10,372 nucleotides of DNA from Larix sibirica (taxonomy: Eukaryota; Streptophyta; Pinopsida; Pinales; Pinaceae), in assembly GCA_004151065.3 (NCBI GenBank), contig NWUY0300059003.1, forward strand, positions 15,501 through 25,872, written 5' to 3'. Below the pieces are notes generated by a model that saw nothing but the letters and a program-made list of their open reading frames with translations, did no database searches and had not been told where the DNA came from. This document shows positions 1-7,786 of the stretch, one piece after another. How positions within the stretch are numbered: position 1 is the first letter of the stretch; each line of letters begins with the position of its first letter. The translations under genes and the position numbers were made by a program.

Positions 1-58
1 AGGACAAGGTGGACCTCACCTACTCAAGTAGAAAAAGATAGAAACAACAAGGAATTAG

Positions 59-223
59 CTAAAAGTAAGGTCGCAGCATAAAAAGATAGAAACTGACAAA
101 AGCAATAAAAAACAAGCAAAAGCACAAAGAAGGAAAGTGGAGAAAACAACCAGTTTGAAAAGGAAGGCAACATCCACAAAAGCTAAGAAGGGCGCAGTTG
201 AAGACACAAAAGCAAGCAAGTGA
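59..223 (+). other. Purine-rich stretch with Lys-rich open frame, uncertain coding
   Basis: Positions 1-240 are strongly purine-rich on the plus strand, with a short repeat of AAAAAGATAGAAAC near 31 and 77. One frame is open for 54 codons from just after a TAG at 56-58 to a TGA at 221-223. It would encode a very Lys/Arg-rich peptide without an ATG start. Basic peptides of this kind arise automatically from A/G-rich DNA, so the composition alone may explain the frame. It could also be the end of an exon of a basic nuclear protein running in from the left, but nothing in the sequence proves this. I do not recognise a family. Confidence 0.15.
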
Positions 224-273
224 CATAAGGCAAAAATGTTGCTAATCTCTCAAGGAGGTGCCCTCACCTCTCA

Positions 274-317
274 CACGTGCCAACGGCTTGCCCAGGAAGC
301 TATCCAAGTTATAAAAG
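274..317 (+). promoter_or_regulatory. Promoter-like module, copy 1: G-box and TATA box
   Basis: A palindromic G-box core CACGTG lies at 274-279 and a good plant TATA box, TATAAAAG, at 310-317. A transcript would be expected to begin around 340-345. G-boxes bind bZIP and bHLH factors in plants. The downstream leader, up to the ATG-containing region near 396-422, has no convincing long open frame. The motif pair and spacing are seen in the sequence; promoter activity is inferred. Confidence 0.4.
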
Positions 318-574
318 GAGGCTAGTGCACACCATTCACATATTTTGGTCATTTGTTTATTGTCTTGAGAACTTTTGCTTCTCAGAGTTTAGTGATATGC
401 CTCAAGCAAGCTTTGGAGATGAACCCCAATGCAGCTAATGTTCCAGTTTGTCCATGATCAGATCCAGAGCCATGGAATGTTGATCTACAGGCCTGCATCA
501 GTCCATTATTGAGGAATCTAAGACATCCAGAGGGAGATCCTCAGTTACAGTGCAATTGGCGCCCTCACCTCTCA

Positions 575-618
575 CATGTGCCAATGGCTTGCCCAGGAAG
601 CTATCCAAGTTATAAAAA
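575..618 (+). promoter_or_regulatory. Promoter-like module, copy 2: E-box and TATA box
   Basis: This is the second copy of the same module, exactly 301 bp downstream. The G-box core has become CATGTG (575-580), still an E-box and still palindromic inside CACATGTG. The TATA box reads TATAAAAA (611-618). A start near 641-646 is expected. If both copies work, they would give nested transcripts differing by 301 nt at the 5' end. Confidence 0.35.
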
Positions 619-758
619 GAGGCTAGTGCGCACCATTAACATCTTTTGGTCATTTGTTTATTGTCTTGAGAACTTTTGCTTCTCATAGTTGAGTGATATG
701 CCTCAACCAAGCTTGGGAGATGAACCCTAATGCAGTTAATGTTCCAGTTTGTCCATGA

Positions 759-971
759 TCAGATCCAAAGCCATGGAATGTTGATCTACAGGCCTGCATT
801 AGTCCAATATTGAAGAATATAAGACATCCAGAGAGAGATCCTCAATTACAGTGCAATTGGAGAGAGTTCTTGAAGATGTTACATCTGGAGGAGGTGATCC
901 ATCTCAATGAATGCGCCCCTGAGCAGCTTGTGAAGCTCAGTGCGCCCTCCATCTGCAACTGCCATCTTTGA
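759..971 (+). pseudogene. Coding-like fragment downstream of duplicated promoter, unrecognised
   Basis: After an in-frame TGA at 756-758 (ending a 12-codon frame that starts with ATG at 720), the same frame is open for 70 codons to the TGA at 969-971. The translation has a mixed, protein-like composition, with segments such as DPKPWNVDLQA and NWREFLKMLHLEEV. The first part is also present in duplication copy 1 (from 458), with mostly conservative changes. There is no ATG at the start, and no domain that I recognise. It may be an exon or a remnant of a gene driven by the promoter-like module, or chance. Codon statistics or a homology search would be needed to decide. Confidence 0.2.
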
Positions 972-1859
972 ATTCATCATACTTGCAAATCCAGTATAGA
1001 ACTTCACCTTCTTCTCCTCCTATCATACTCATTCTCTCAGTTTTGTAAGATTTCTCTAGCATTGGAGACTCCTTGAAGATCACAAGATAAAAACTCTTCT
1101 AATTTCTGCTCAGGATCTTTAATTTTGATTTGTTTTTGTTAAGAAGTTAATGAAGTTCATGTCAGAGACATAATATGCTTAAGAAGTGAAATTTGTAAGC
1201 CTCAGACGCAATTTGAATCATGTATTTCCAATACTAGCTCTTTAAACTCTTTTTCTTGACTAGTTTTGTATATTTTGTAATTCAAAGTTATCTATGAACC
1301 AGTTTTATGTCTTAATGGTCATTTATGAATCCTGAGACCCTGCTGAAGCATCTACAACCATTTCCTTGGGGATTCGAAGGCCTCTCAGCCTATTTGGGAG
1401 AACTTGGAAAACTACTAGTTGAGCAGTCCAACATAGCGCCCTTCCTTCTTTTGCCTCCAAACTCAACCGAAACCTCCCAAATTCTCAGAAACTCTCGTCC
1501 AACATTTAAGTAGGGGATTAATATCTTATATATGCCATATGGTTACCTTCAAGTGTGAGCATTTATAAGTTTAGTATGCATATGCTAGTGTGTCTAGGAA
1601 GCATCATAGTAGATTTCAGCGACAGCTGTTGTTGAAACGTAAATGGCCCCGGTACTTTGTGCATAGGACTCAGAAACTAGCCCTAGATCAGATATATTTG
1701 TTGCTGCACATTCACCCATACATTTTGCAGATCCCAAATATTCCAAATTCCTAACCTTGGAGGAATCTTCTTGTGTCCTAGACCAACTTCCTTTCAACTA
1801 GTTTTGTTAACTAGTTTTTGCTTGTGAAAATTTGTGTTCTAAGTTTTAATTTTTGGATA
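972..1859. other. No supportable gene
   Basis: This stretch is AT-rich and unique within the window. It contains a 62-codon ATG frame on the plus strand (1325-1513) and a 67-codon frame on the minus strand (1797-1594). Both are close to the length expected by chance, resemble no family known to me, and lack a promoter, splice context or neighbouring coding signal. I see no tRNA, rRNA or transposon protein here. Confidence 0.4.
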
Positions 1860-2000
1860 ATATCATCTCCACCAAATCTGGGATATTACAGCACAAGTGC
1901 GCATCCATGAACACAAGCACTAGCACATCTCTTGGTAGGACTTGAACCCTGATGGACACTATATTAGCTACCTCCTTTCACCTACCTAACAAGCCATTGT
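1860..2000 (-). mobile_element. tRNA-derived SINE-like remnant
   Basis: Read on the minus strand, an A-box-like motif (TGGCTTGTTAGG, 1996 down to 1985) is followed about 48 nt later by a near-perfect RNA polymerase III B box, GGTTCAAGTCC (1948 down to 1938). This order and spacing are those of tRNA genes. The sequence does not fold into a convincing tRNA, however, and has no clear acceptor stem. A tRNA head without a tRNA body is the hallmark of a SINE, here probably old. The boundaries are estimates; no target-site duplication or 3' tail was found with confidence. Confidence 0.4.
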
Positions 2001-2774
2001 TAATGTCAATTGGGTATAACTCGAGTGCTTGTCAAGAAAATTGTTACCCCCTCCCCACCCAAACTCGAAATGCTCAAAAATTGAAGCAAACTAGAATATG
2101 TTGATAATATCACGCGAAAGATTGAAGAGCTCTTTGAAAGACTAGAGATGCTGCTAGATAAGGCAGAGAAGTTGGAATTGGAGAAGAATGTCAATGAGTG
2201 AAAGTCAAAGGAACACCCTTCCCTTTCAGTATGATGGGCAAGGGAGATGCTATTGTACAGCTGAAAGTTCAAGCTAGTAAACAATCCTCCGTCATTCAAT
2301 CAACCAGATCTGGTGACAAATTGGAAGCCCACAGAGGGCCTATCTATCCCTACTTTTTTTAAAATGTAATTTTCTGGAAAGCTAGGACAGTTGGTAGCTT
2401 AGACATTCTTGGATTTTGTTCAACAATTTTGATTATGGACCTATTTTTGCTTTGTATTATCTTGTGGATGGTTCGGCCGTAGCATTATTTTAAGGTAAAC
2501 TCTTAAACATTTCTATTATTAAGAATAAAAGAAAATAAAAATACAAGCCATTTTTGATAACATCGTGTACTCTTATGAATGCTCTTAAAAATATTCTTAG
2601 ATGGCTTTGTGTGATTTTTTATCATCATACCTTAGGGGATCGAGCTTCATAATTCTATTCCATAAATGACTCTAGAACATAGTACTATTCACAATGTTAT
2701 AGTCTCTGCTCAAATTTGTATTAGCTGTGAAGCTATAAATGTTGGTTTTGAATATTTCATTGTCTAACTTTTTT
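2001..2774. other. No supportable gene
   Basis: The stretch is AT-rich. A 97-codon minus-strand frame (2299-2006) is Ser/Leu/Phe-rich in the way random reading of A/G-rich DNA gives, with no domain or start context. A run of T at about 2354 and several A/T-rich tracts are present. Nothing supports a gene, RNA or complete mobile element. Confidence 0.4.
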
Positions 2775-2877
2775 ATTGCTAAGTTCGTTATTGTTATAGT
2801 TTGTTATTCACCTAATGCCTTAAAAAGTCATTGCTACGTTTGTTATTGTTAAAGTTTGTTATTCACCTAATGCCTTA
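2775..2877. repeat. 55 bp tandem duplication
   Basis: Copy 1 (2775-2829) and copy 2 (2830-2877, slightly short) share the pattern ATTGCTA, then TTATTGTTA, then AGTTTGTTATTCACCTAATG. They differ at only a few positions. The unit is AT-rich and non-coding. It lies immediately upstream of another set of tandem repeats. Confidence 0.85.
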
Positions 2878-2899
2878 ATGATTCACGCATATGTAAAAC

Positions 2900-3106
2900 T
2901 TGAGTGGACTTTATGATTTAAAATATATGTTTCCTCCTTGGAGGTCATCAGTTCGAATCTGCATGTGGGTGGTCTATTGAGTGGACTTTATGATTTAAAA
3001 TATATGTTTCCTCCTTGGAGGTCATCAGTTCGAATCTGCATGTGGGTGGTCTATATACACCTTGGAGGTCATCAGTTCGAATATGCATGTGGGTGGTCTA
3101 TATACA
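2900..3106 (+). repeat. Nested 77 bp / 47 bp tandem repeats with tRNA B-box-like core
   Basis: Two copies of a 77 bp unit lie at 2900-2976 and 2977-3053 and are almost identical. The last 47 bp period is then repeated once more (3013-3059 and 3060-3106), so the core GGAGGTCATCAGTTCGAAT appears three times. The core matches the anticodon-side arm plus T-arm of a tRNA, with AGTTCGAATCT resembling the polymerase III B box GGTTCGANTCC. This suggests a tRNA-derived SINE piece that was later amplified in tandem. An A-box match upstream (near 2903-2910) is weak. The repeat structure is certain; the SINE origin is inferred. Confidence 0.8.
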
Positions 3107-4825
3107 CCTTTGTTTAAACAGTGAAATCACTATACCGAGGGGCCACTTGTCTCACAAACAAGAAGGTTTCATATAAATGTATGTTAAATGTATGTCTAAA
3201 GTGTTGGTACATATCTAGTGTGACCCATGTCACATTGTCCAATTGAAAGATCATGATTGCAATGGCCTAACCCCACATTGTTCTAATCATAGGTATCGAA
3301 GCTCAAAAGCTCTATCATCTAAAAACTAGTTATCTCATTGGTATTCTCGGAGTCCTATTCGTCATTATAAATAACTAGGTTCAAGAGATCATGGCAAAGT
3401 TCAAAGCTTGCTTAGACCATATCTAAGTACTACATGGTCAAACCCACTCCCCTGCCAGCCTTTTCACACACTTAACATTACTTAAAATGATGGGTCATAC
3501 GAACTTCATGTATGCATTGCGCATCTCTTCCAGCGTTGACGTAAACATTGTGCAATGCTCCAGATGGTGCCTCAAATTATATGCCGAAAACATTTGCTCA
3601 TAAGCGTAAACCAGGCCTATTTGGTGGAAAATATCCCCTTAAAAAGGTGAATATTGATCATAACATTACAATGTTTGAAGGGAATATCAACACTAAATTG
3701 ATATATGAGCGCTTTAGTCTAATTGGATGATGTACCAAGAAGATGACAACTTCAGTAATGCTAAGAAGCTCCTAAAGTTAAAAGGTCGTGACTTTGAACA
3801 TGTCCCTAACTACTACTACGTTTTGGTGGGAAGCCCACAACCAACAAAGAGAAAAGTGCGTTGAACCAAACACTAACATAAGTGCAGGCAACGCTTGGAA
3901 AGTTCTATCCATTGCTCAGTATCTATAAGAATAATTGCACTAGCATCATGTTTGTTCAACCAACAACTTACACAAGTGATTTCCACTCACTCATGGCTCA
4001 TTTGGACATCATAGAGGAAGATGTCCAACCTTGTTTCCACATACTAGAGTGCATTGCACTAAGACATCAATACCAAACTTGAGTTCCTAAATGAAAAACT
4101 CTAGGATGGACAGGTTCACACGACAGCTTGAACAAAAACTCAATGCAAGGGCCAGAAACAGTACCTTCACAAGTTGTAAAACTAATTCTTGTGCGTTACG
4201 GGAAAAACTTAATAATATATCATTTTGTTTGCATTCGAAACTAAACATCATATTTACATTCAACGCTTCAACTCAAACAATACATGGAACTGTTGTCTCA
4301 AGACTTGATTTCGAGCCATATTTTTATTTTTGTTCCTTGTGAAAGGCCAAAGTCGCATACCATATCAATCAGTCTCCTAACTACAATATACAATAATGTT
4401 AACAACACTTACCAATATTTCCACCAGGTTTTTTAATACTAATGAAGTCAGCCATGATAATAAGAAATCTATCACGCAAGATATTGTATTGAAAACTACA
4501 GATAGTGGGTATCTATATGCATGTGCTCTTGGTTTTGAGTATAATCTTTAAATTTGTTTTCAAAAAAATTTCAATGATAGCCTCGAAAGCATCTTCATTC
4601 TAATATACAAAAACGTTTTACGCATAAAAAAATTCATTGATTATAATCAGTGTCTTCTTAAATAGCTTACCCATGAATATCTCAGACAATTCCAGCCCAT
4701 TTTGAAACAACCTTAAAAGAATTATGACCATATGATACAATTAAACTCGACGATGTTCTGATAAAGGACAACAGTTAAGGCCAGTTATAATCTTTAAATG
4801 CCATAAGTCAACCCCCCTCAGCAAG
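3107..4825. other. No supportable gene
   Basis: This 1.7 kb is AT-rich with no recognisable protein. Short plus-strand ATG frames (3548-3730, 3882-4082, 4091-4342; 60 to 83 codons) show no family motif, no shared frame that could be joined, and no splice context. It is most likely decayed intergenic or transposon DNA. Confidence 0.4.
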
Positions 4826-5190
4826 GGCAGATAAAGCTTCAACGGGGCTTTCGAAGACTGTCTGGAACTAGCTGGGTGAGGAGGCATGTTCTGAAATCAT
4901 CATCGGAAATATTCTGAAGGCTTATTAACACATTCCTTAGGGATGGAGAAACACTTTTAAAGCAGAATTTGAAGCTCTCCTCTTTGGAATAATTAAAGGT
5001 TGAGGGCAACTCTTATCGATATCCTCCGTGATAAACATCAAGCTCATCTTGGAAAATGGTCAGGTCTGGTACGAAAAAACTACCCATCGATTGCAGGCCT
5101 GACAATTTACTCATTTTACAAGGTCTGCAAACCATCATATAGATTGACTTGCAAACCGAGTAATTGCCTCCTAAAGCATCCTTTCGTGGG
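4826..5190 (+). pseudogene. Degenerate RNase H domain of a plant LINE-type retrotransposon
   Basis: Two reading frames together show the pattern of the plant RVT_3 RNase H domain. In the first frame (4826-4957) I read FNGAFEDCLELAG, then GGMF, then THSLGMEK. These match the family pattern of F-D-G-A, a Gly-rich turn, G-G-v-x-R, and then the LG region. After a one-base shift near 4955-4961 the second frame gives AEFEALLFGI, which corresponds to the conserved Ala-Glu-(Leu/Phe)-x-Ala-Leu helix carrying the catalytic Glu. It ends near 5160 with NHHID, a stop, and LANRVIAS, like the family's C-terminal A-D-x-L-A-N segment. The first catalytic Asp position is Asn (FNGA), and there are at least seven in-frame stops, several TGA where Trp or Arg is expected. 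The domain is dead. In the family this domain removes the RNA strand during reverse transcription. No reverse transcriptase was seen upstream. Confidence 0.55.
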
Positions 5191-5506
5191 TTGAGGTGAC
5201 CACACACATGATGGAGTGAGAGGCTGGAGGGATGAATTCATAAAACACATGATCCACCTACCCACCCCCTCACCTTGAGCTCCCTTTCCTGGCATGATGG
5301 GAAAACTTATGTCAGCATTTATGACAGCGGTGGTTTCAGGTTGGCAATGGTTCTATGAGGATGTGCCACCTAAGGTTAATAAATCTGGCTCACCGCCCTA
5401 GCAAGCCATCATTTCTCATTTAATAAAAGTTTACTTAAGCTGATGGACAAGTGATCTTCCAGCATGCCCTGTTTTCTGTATCAATTTGGCTCCTCGAAAC
5501 AACTAG
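5191..5506. other. No supportable gene; possible 3' end of the retroelement
   Basis: No frame is open for long. The stretch follows the RNase H remnant in the same direction and could be its decayed 3' end. An AATAAA at 5422-5427 could be an old polyadenylation signal, but I see no A-rich tail after it. Confidence 0.25.
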
Positions 5507-5942
5507 TATGGTGGATCTGGTAGACAAGTACAAACTCAAACCACAGCGACAACAGCGGCAGAGAGGCAGCAAGAACTGGATGACCCTTTTGAATCCAAGG
5601 ATTGGTTCAGGGCCTTCATGAAGCAGCAGGACAACCCCAACCCCAGGAGCTCATCAGAGCAAACACCCCCAGCCCCCAAGATTAAAAAGGTTGCAGTGAA
5701 GAAACTATATTATGCCCAATTTGAATTTGGGCAACAGATTTGGGATAGCTGAGAAAATTTATTCTAGACAGGCAAAAATCAAGGATAAGGTTATGGTATT
5801 GTTACAGAAACTGGTGGTACTGTATAGGACCACAGACAAGAAAAACAAGAGGATGATGCACTAAAGCAGAAAATTTGATCCAGTGTACATGGAGGGGGAT
5901 CCAGCACCTCCAAGCTCAAAGAACCACCAGCCTGGTGCATGA
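5507..5942 (+). pseudogene. Disrupted coding-like region, unrecognised
   Basis: One frame is open for 81 codons from after a TAG at 5504-5506 to a TGA at 5750-5752. It reads as a polar, protein-like sequence with segments such as AERQQELDDPFESKDWFRAF, then a Pro-rich stretch and KIKKVAVKKLYY. A second frame, shifted by one base, is open from the ATG at 5712 for 50 codons to a TAA at 5862-5864, with GIAEKIYSRQAKIKDKV and a Lys-rich end. It then stays open, after that stop, to the TGA at 5940-5942. The hand-over between the frames in the 5712-5750 overlap looks like a broken gene or transposon protein. Its GC content is higher than the flanks. I do not recognise the family; a retroelement gag-like or accessory protein is only a guess. 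Confidence 0.35.
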
Positions 5943-6421
5943 ACTCACACCAGCTTCTTTTTCTGGCTTTTATAAAGTTCTATACATATCTTGGCTTTGG
6001 GTCAGTCAACTATATTTTTCCTGTGTTCATATGTCTCACTGATATGATCTTACTTCTGCATTAGATAGAAACTCAGACTGTATGTCACGGATGATAAAAC
6101 TCTGGTTATGTCTCAGTGTTATGAATTTTTCTAAAATTTTGTAATGAAGGGCAGTCTTACAAGCACTGTTTTTGGTTTTATGATGAGAGACTGTTCTTAG
6201 TATTTTGATGAGGACAATATGTGGGAGCCCTGTTTTCAGTATATGTTCAGAATCTGTTAGCTCCTAGATGTACCTGCAACTCTCAGTTTTGAGAGTTTTA
6301 TAAAATAAAATAGTAAAATCTCCTTTGCCAAAAAATACCTCAGCCAATGTCAAGTCTAAAAAATGAAAAATCCATCAAGTTCAAACTAACTGATGTCCCA
6401 GTCTCTAATAAAGTACAGGAG
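5943..6421. other. No supportable gene
   Basis: AT-rich sequence downstream of both the disrupted plus-strand region and the minus-strand gene. No open frame, repeat or RNA gene was found. Confidence 0.35.
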
Positions 6422-6427
6422 TTTATT
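6422..6427 (-). terminator. Candidate polyadenylation signal of the LLPH-like gene
   Basis: A canonical AATAAA is found on the minus strand about 430 nt downstream of the stop codon of the split nucleolar-protein gene. Plant polyadenylation signals are loose and other A/T-rich options exist between 6450 and 6850, so this is only a candidate. Confidence 0.2.
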
Positions 6428-6856
6428 TTTCCAGATATTTCAGCTTAACCTCCCCAAATCATTCAATAAGTGTTCGTATAAATTCCTTTTCATTCTAAAA
6501 AGACATTGGCATAGGAGATGAAATTGGACAATATGTCCTGATTCAAGTAATATCACAGCCTAATCTATTTATAAAAAATTTGATAGCTAACAAAATTGCA
6601 AGGTAGTCACACTCATCCGCATTTACTTCTTTGAAACAAAGAGATTCCAAGTAAAGGTACAACTAACTCTTGAAATCTTGCTGAATATAAATATACTCAC
6701 ATCCAGTACTGTGACCTTAGGTGAGTAGGAATCAAAAACCCTATTACAGTAATCAATTAGAAGTATAGCTTCTCATTGCAGTACAATGGAATTTTTCAGC
6801 AAGGTATGCTGGCAATTCCACTATGCAAGAAACCAGAATGAATGTTTCCCGTGCAT

Positions 6857-7050
6857 TTAGAAGTTTAGCTTCTTCTTCTTCTTGTGCTTTTGCTTCCTCT
6901 CTCTCTTTAGTTGTTTATTGCTTTTCCATTCCTTTTCAATACCGCCAACGGGTTTAAGCTTGAATTTTTGGCGGCCACTCCTTTCAATGGCCATTGGTAC
7001 CCTCTCATTTGCTCCAGTGACAGGTTCTATTTCTGCGACAGGTTCGATTT
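6857..7050 (-). CDS. LLPH/DUF2423-like nucleolar protein, exon 2 (C-terminal, residues 56-119)
   Basis: This exon completes the protein begun at 10009. The acceptor AG is at 7052-7051, preceded by ATATCGC, with a branch-like CTGAT at 7078-7074. The first two exon bases (AA) complete the codon opened by the single G left over from exon 1, giving Glu56. The exon encodes an acidic EIEPV-AEIEPV segment, a conserved-looking FKLKPVGGIEKEWKSNK motif (residues 85-101), and a Lys/Arg-rich tail with five lysines in a row before LNF. Plant members of this small family typically end in a similar F-K-P-x-G-G-I then poly-basic tail, probably a nuclear and nucleolar localisation or RNA-binding element. The TAA stop is at 6859-6857. 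The run of lysines is encoded by an (AAG)n microsatellite. The minus-strand frame is open further upstream to 7189, but that part is intronic by this model. A plus-strand frame over the same interval is a shadow. Confidence 0.75.
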
Positions 7051-7054
7051 CTGC
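7019..7054 (-). repeat. 18 bp tandem duplication at the splice acceptor
   Basis: Two 18 bp units lie at 7054-7037 and 7036-7019 on the minus strand. They read GCAGAAATCGAACCTGTC and GCAGAAATAGAACCTGTC, with one mismatch. Each carries its own CAG, so two acceptors exist 18 nt apart in the same phase. Use of the second would remove six residues and give a 113-residue protein. Confidence 0.85.
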
Positions 7055-7310
7055 GATATTCAATATACTCAACATCAGTGCCTTTATTGAATTGCAAACC
7101 CTCATCAAAGTACATGAGAACACAAATCCACCTGTTGTCATTAAGATAAAAATCCTAGCAGTTATATTATTCAATAACAAGAGTTCCAAATTGCAAAAGC
7201 AAGCACTGCCAGTCTGATAATTTTCTTCAAAGCCTGCCCCTCTCTCCTCAAACTACACTAATGCACTATCCATCAAAACAACAAAGCACAAAATAATGTA
7301 AGCACAAACT

Positions 7311-7786
7311 GCTATCTGGAATTGACTGGAGCCACATCCTTGACCCTACAGATAAATAGAAATAAACAAATACATGCACATTGCACAATACTTGGTACAG
7401 ATAATTAACCCAATGTCTTAAAAAGACAAAAGTCTTCAACATGGCATAACAGATATAAAGAAATCTGAAATTGCTATCTCGAATTGACTGGAGCCACATC
7501 CTTGACCCTAATGATAAATAGATATAATTTAATAAACAAATATATGCAGATTGCATACTCCTTGGTACCGATAATTAACCCAAAGTCTTAGGAAGACAAA
7601 AGTCTTCAACATGGCATAACAGATATAAAGAAACTGGTATCTCGAATTGACTGAAGCCACATCGTTGACCCTACAAATCAATAGAAATGAACAAATATAT
7701 CCACATTGTATACTCCTTGGTACATATAATTAACCCAGTCTTAGGAAGACAAATATCTTCAACGTGGCATAACAGATATAAAGAAA
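7311..7786. repeat. Three-copy tandem repeat, ~160 bp unit, intronic
   Basis: Three direct copies occupy 7311-7472 (162 bp), 7473-7635 (163 bp) and 7636-7786 (151 bp). Each starts with a form of GCTATCTCGAATTGACTGG and ends with GGCATAACAGATATAAAG. Copies 2 and 3 are closer to each other in the middle (GTCTTAGGAAGAC). Each of the first two copies contains AAGACAAAAGTCTT, a 5 bp stem with a 4-base loop. The repeat creates a spurious repetitive minus-strand frame at 7556-7266. It looks like a minisatellite-type local expansion. Confidence 0.9.

Larger units (their letters stand above)
260..861. repeat. 301 bp direct tandem duplication (two copies)
   Basis: Two head-to-tail copies occupy 260-560 and 561-861. 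They align without gaps and differ at about 20 positions by hand count, so they are roughly 93% identical. Each copy runs from GCCCTCACCTCTCACA through a TATA box to a shared end reading CAGTGCAATTGG. Copy 2 continues into unique sequence after 861. Most differences are G or C in copy 1 against A or T in copy 2, including two CG to TG changes, which fits decay of methylated cytosines. The module could be a duplicated gene promoter with 5' leader, or part of an LTR. No primer-binding site or polypurine tract was seen to confirm an LTR. Confidence 0.9.

Noticed and set aside
1325-1797. Two 62- and 67-codon frames on opposite strands
   Set aside because: Lengths near chance expectation and no family resemblance; kept only as a remark on the interval.
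2006-2299. 97-codon minus-strand frame, Ser-rich
   Set aside because: Low-complexity translation of A/G-rich DNA; no domain, start context or neighbours.
2940-3100. Functional tRNA genes
   Set aside because: Only a T-arm-like core is present, three times; no acceptor stem, D-arm or anticodon arm pairs with it.
2900-3106. CRISPR-like repeat array
   Set aside because: The repeats are contiguous tandem duplications without unique spacers, in a plant-like nuclear context.
3219-3234. TGTGAC / GTCACA palindrome with 4-base spacer
   Set aside because: A 6 bp arm is short enough to occur by chance and there is no gene nearby.
5000-5207. Overlapping 64-codon frames on both strands
   Set aside because: Both overlap the RNase H remnant, whose conserved motifs are in a different frame; they are shadows.
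6882-7217. 111-codon plus-strand open frame
   Set aside because: It is the antisense shadow of exon 2 and the adjoining intron; the minus-strand frame carries the family motifs and matching splice phase.
7266-7556. 96-codon minus-strand frame with internally repeated peptides
   Set aside because: The repetition comes from the ~160 bp DNA tandem repeat; copies are not the same length modulo three and the frame breaks.
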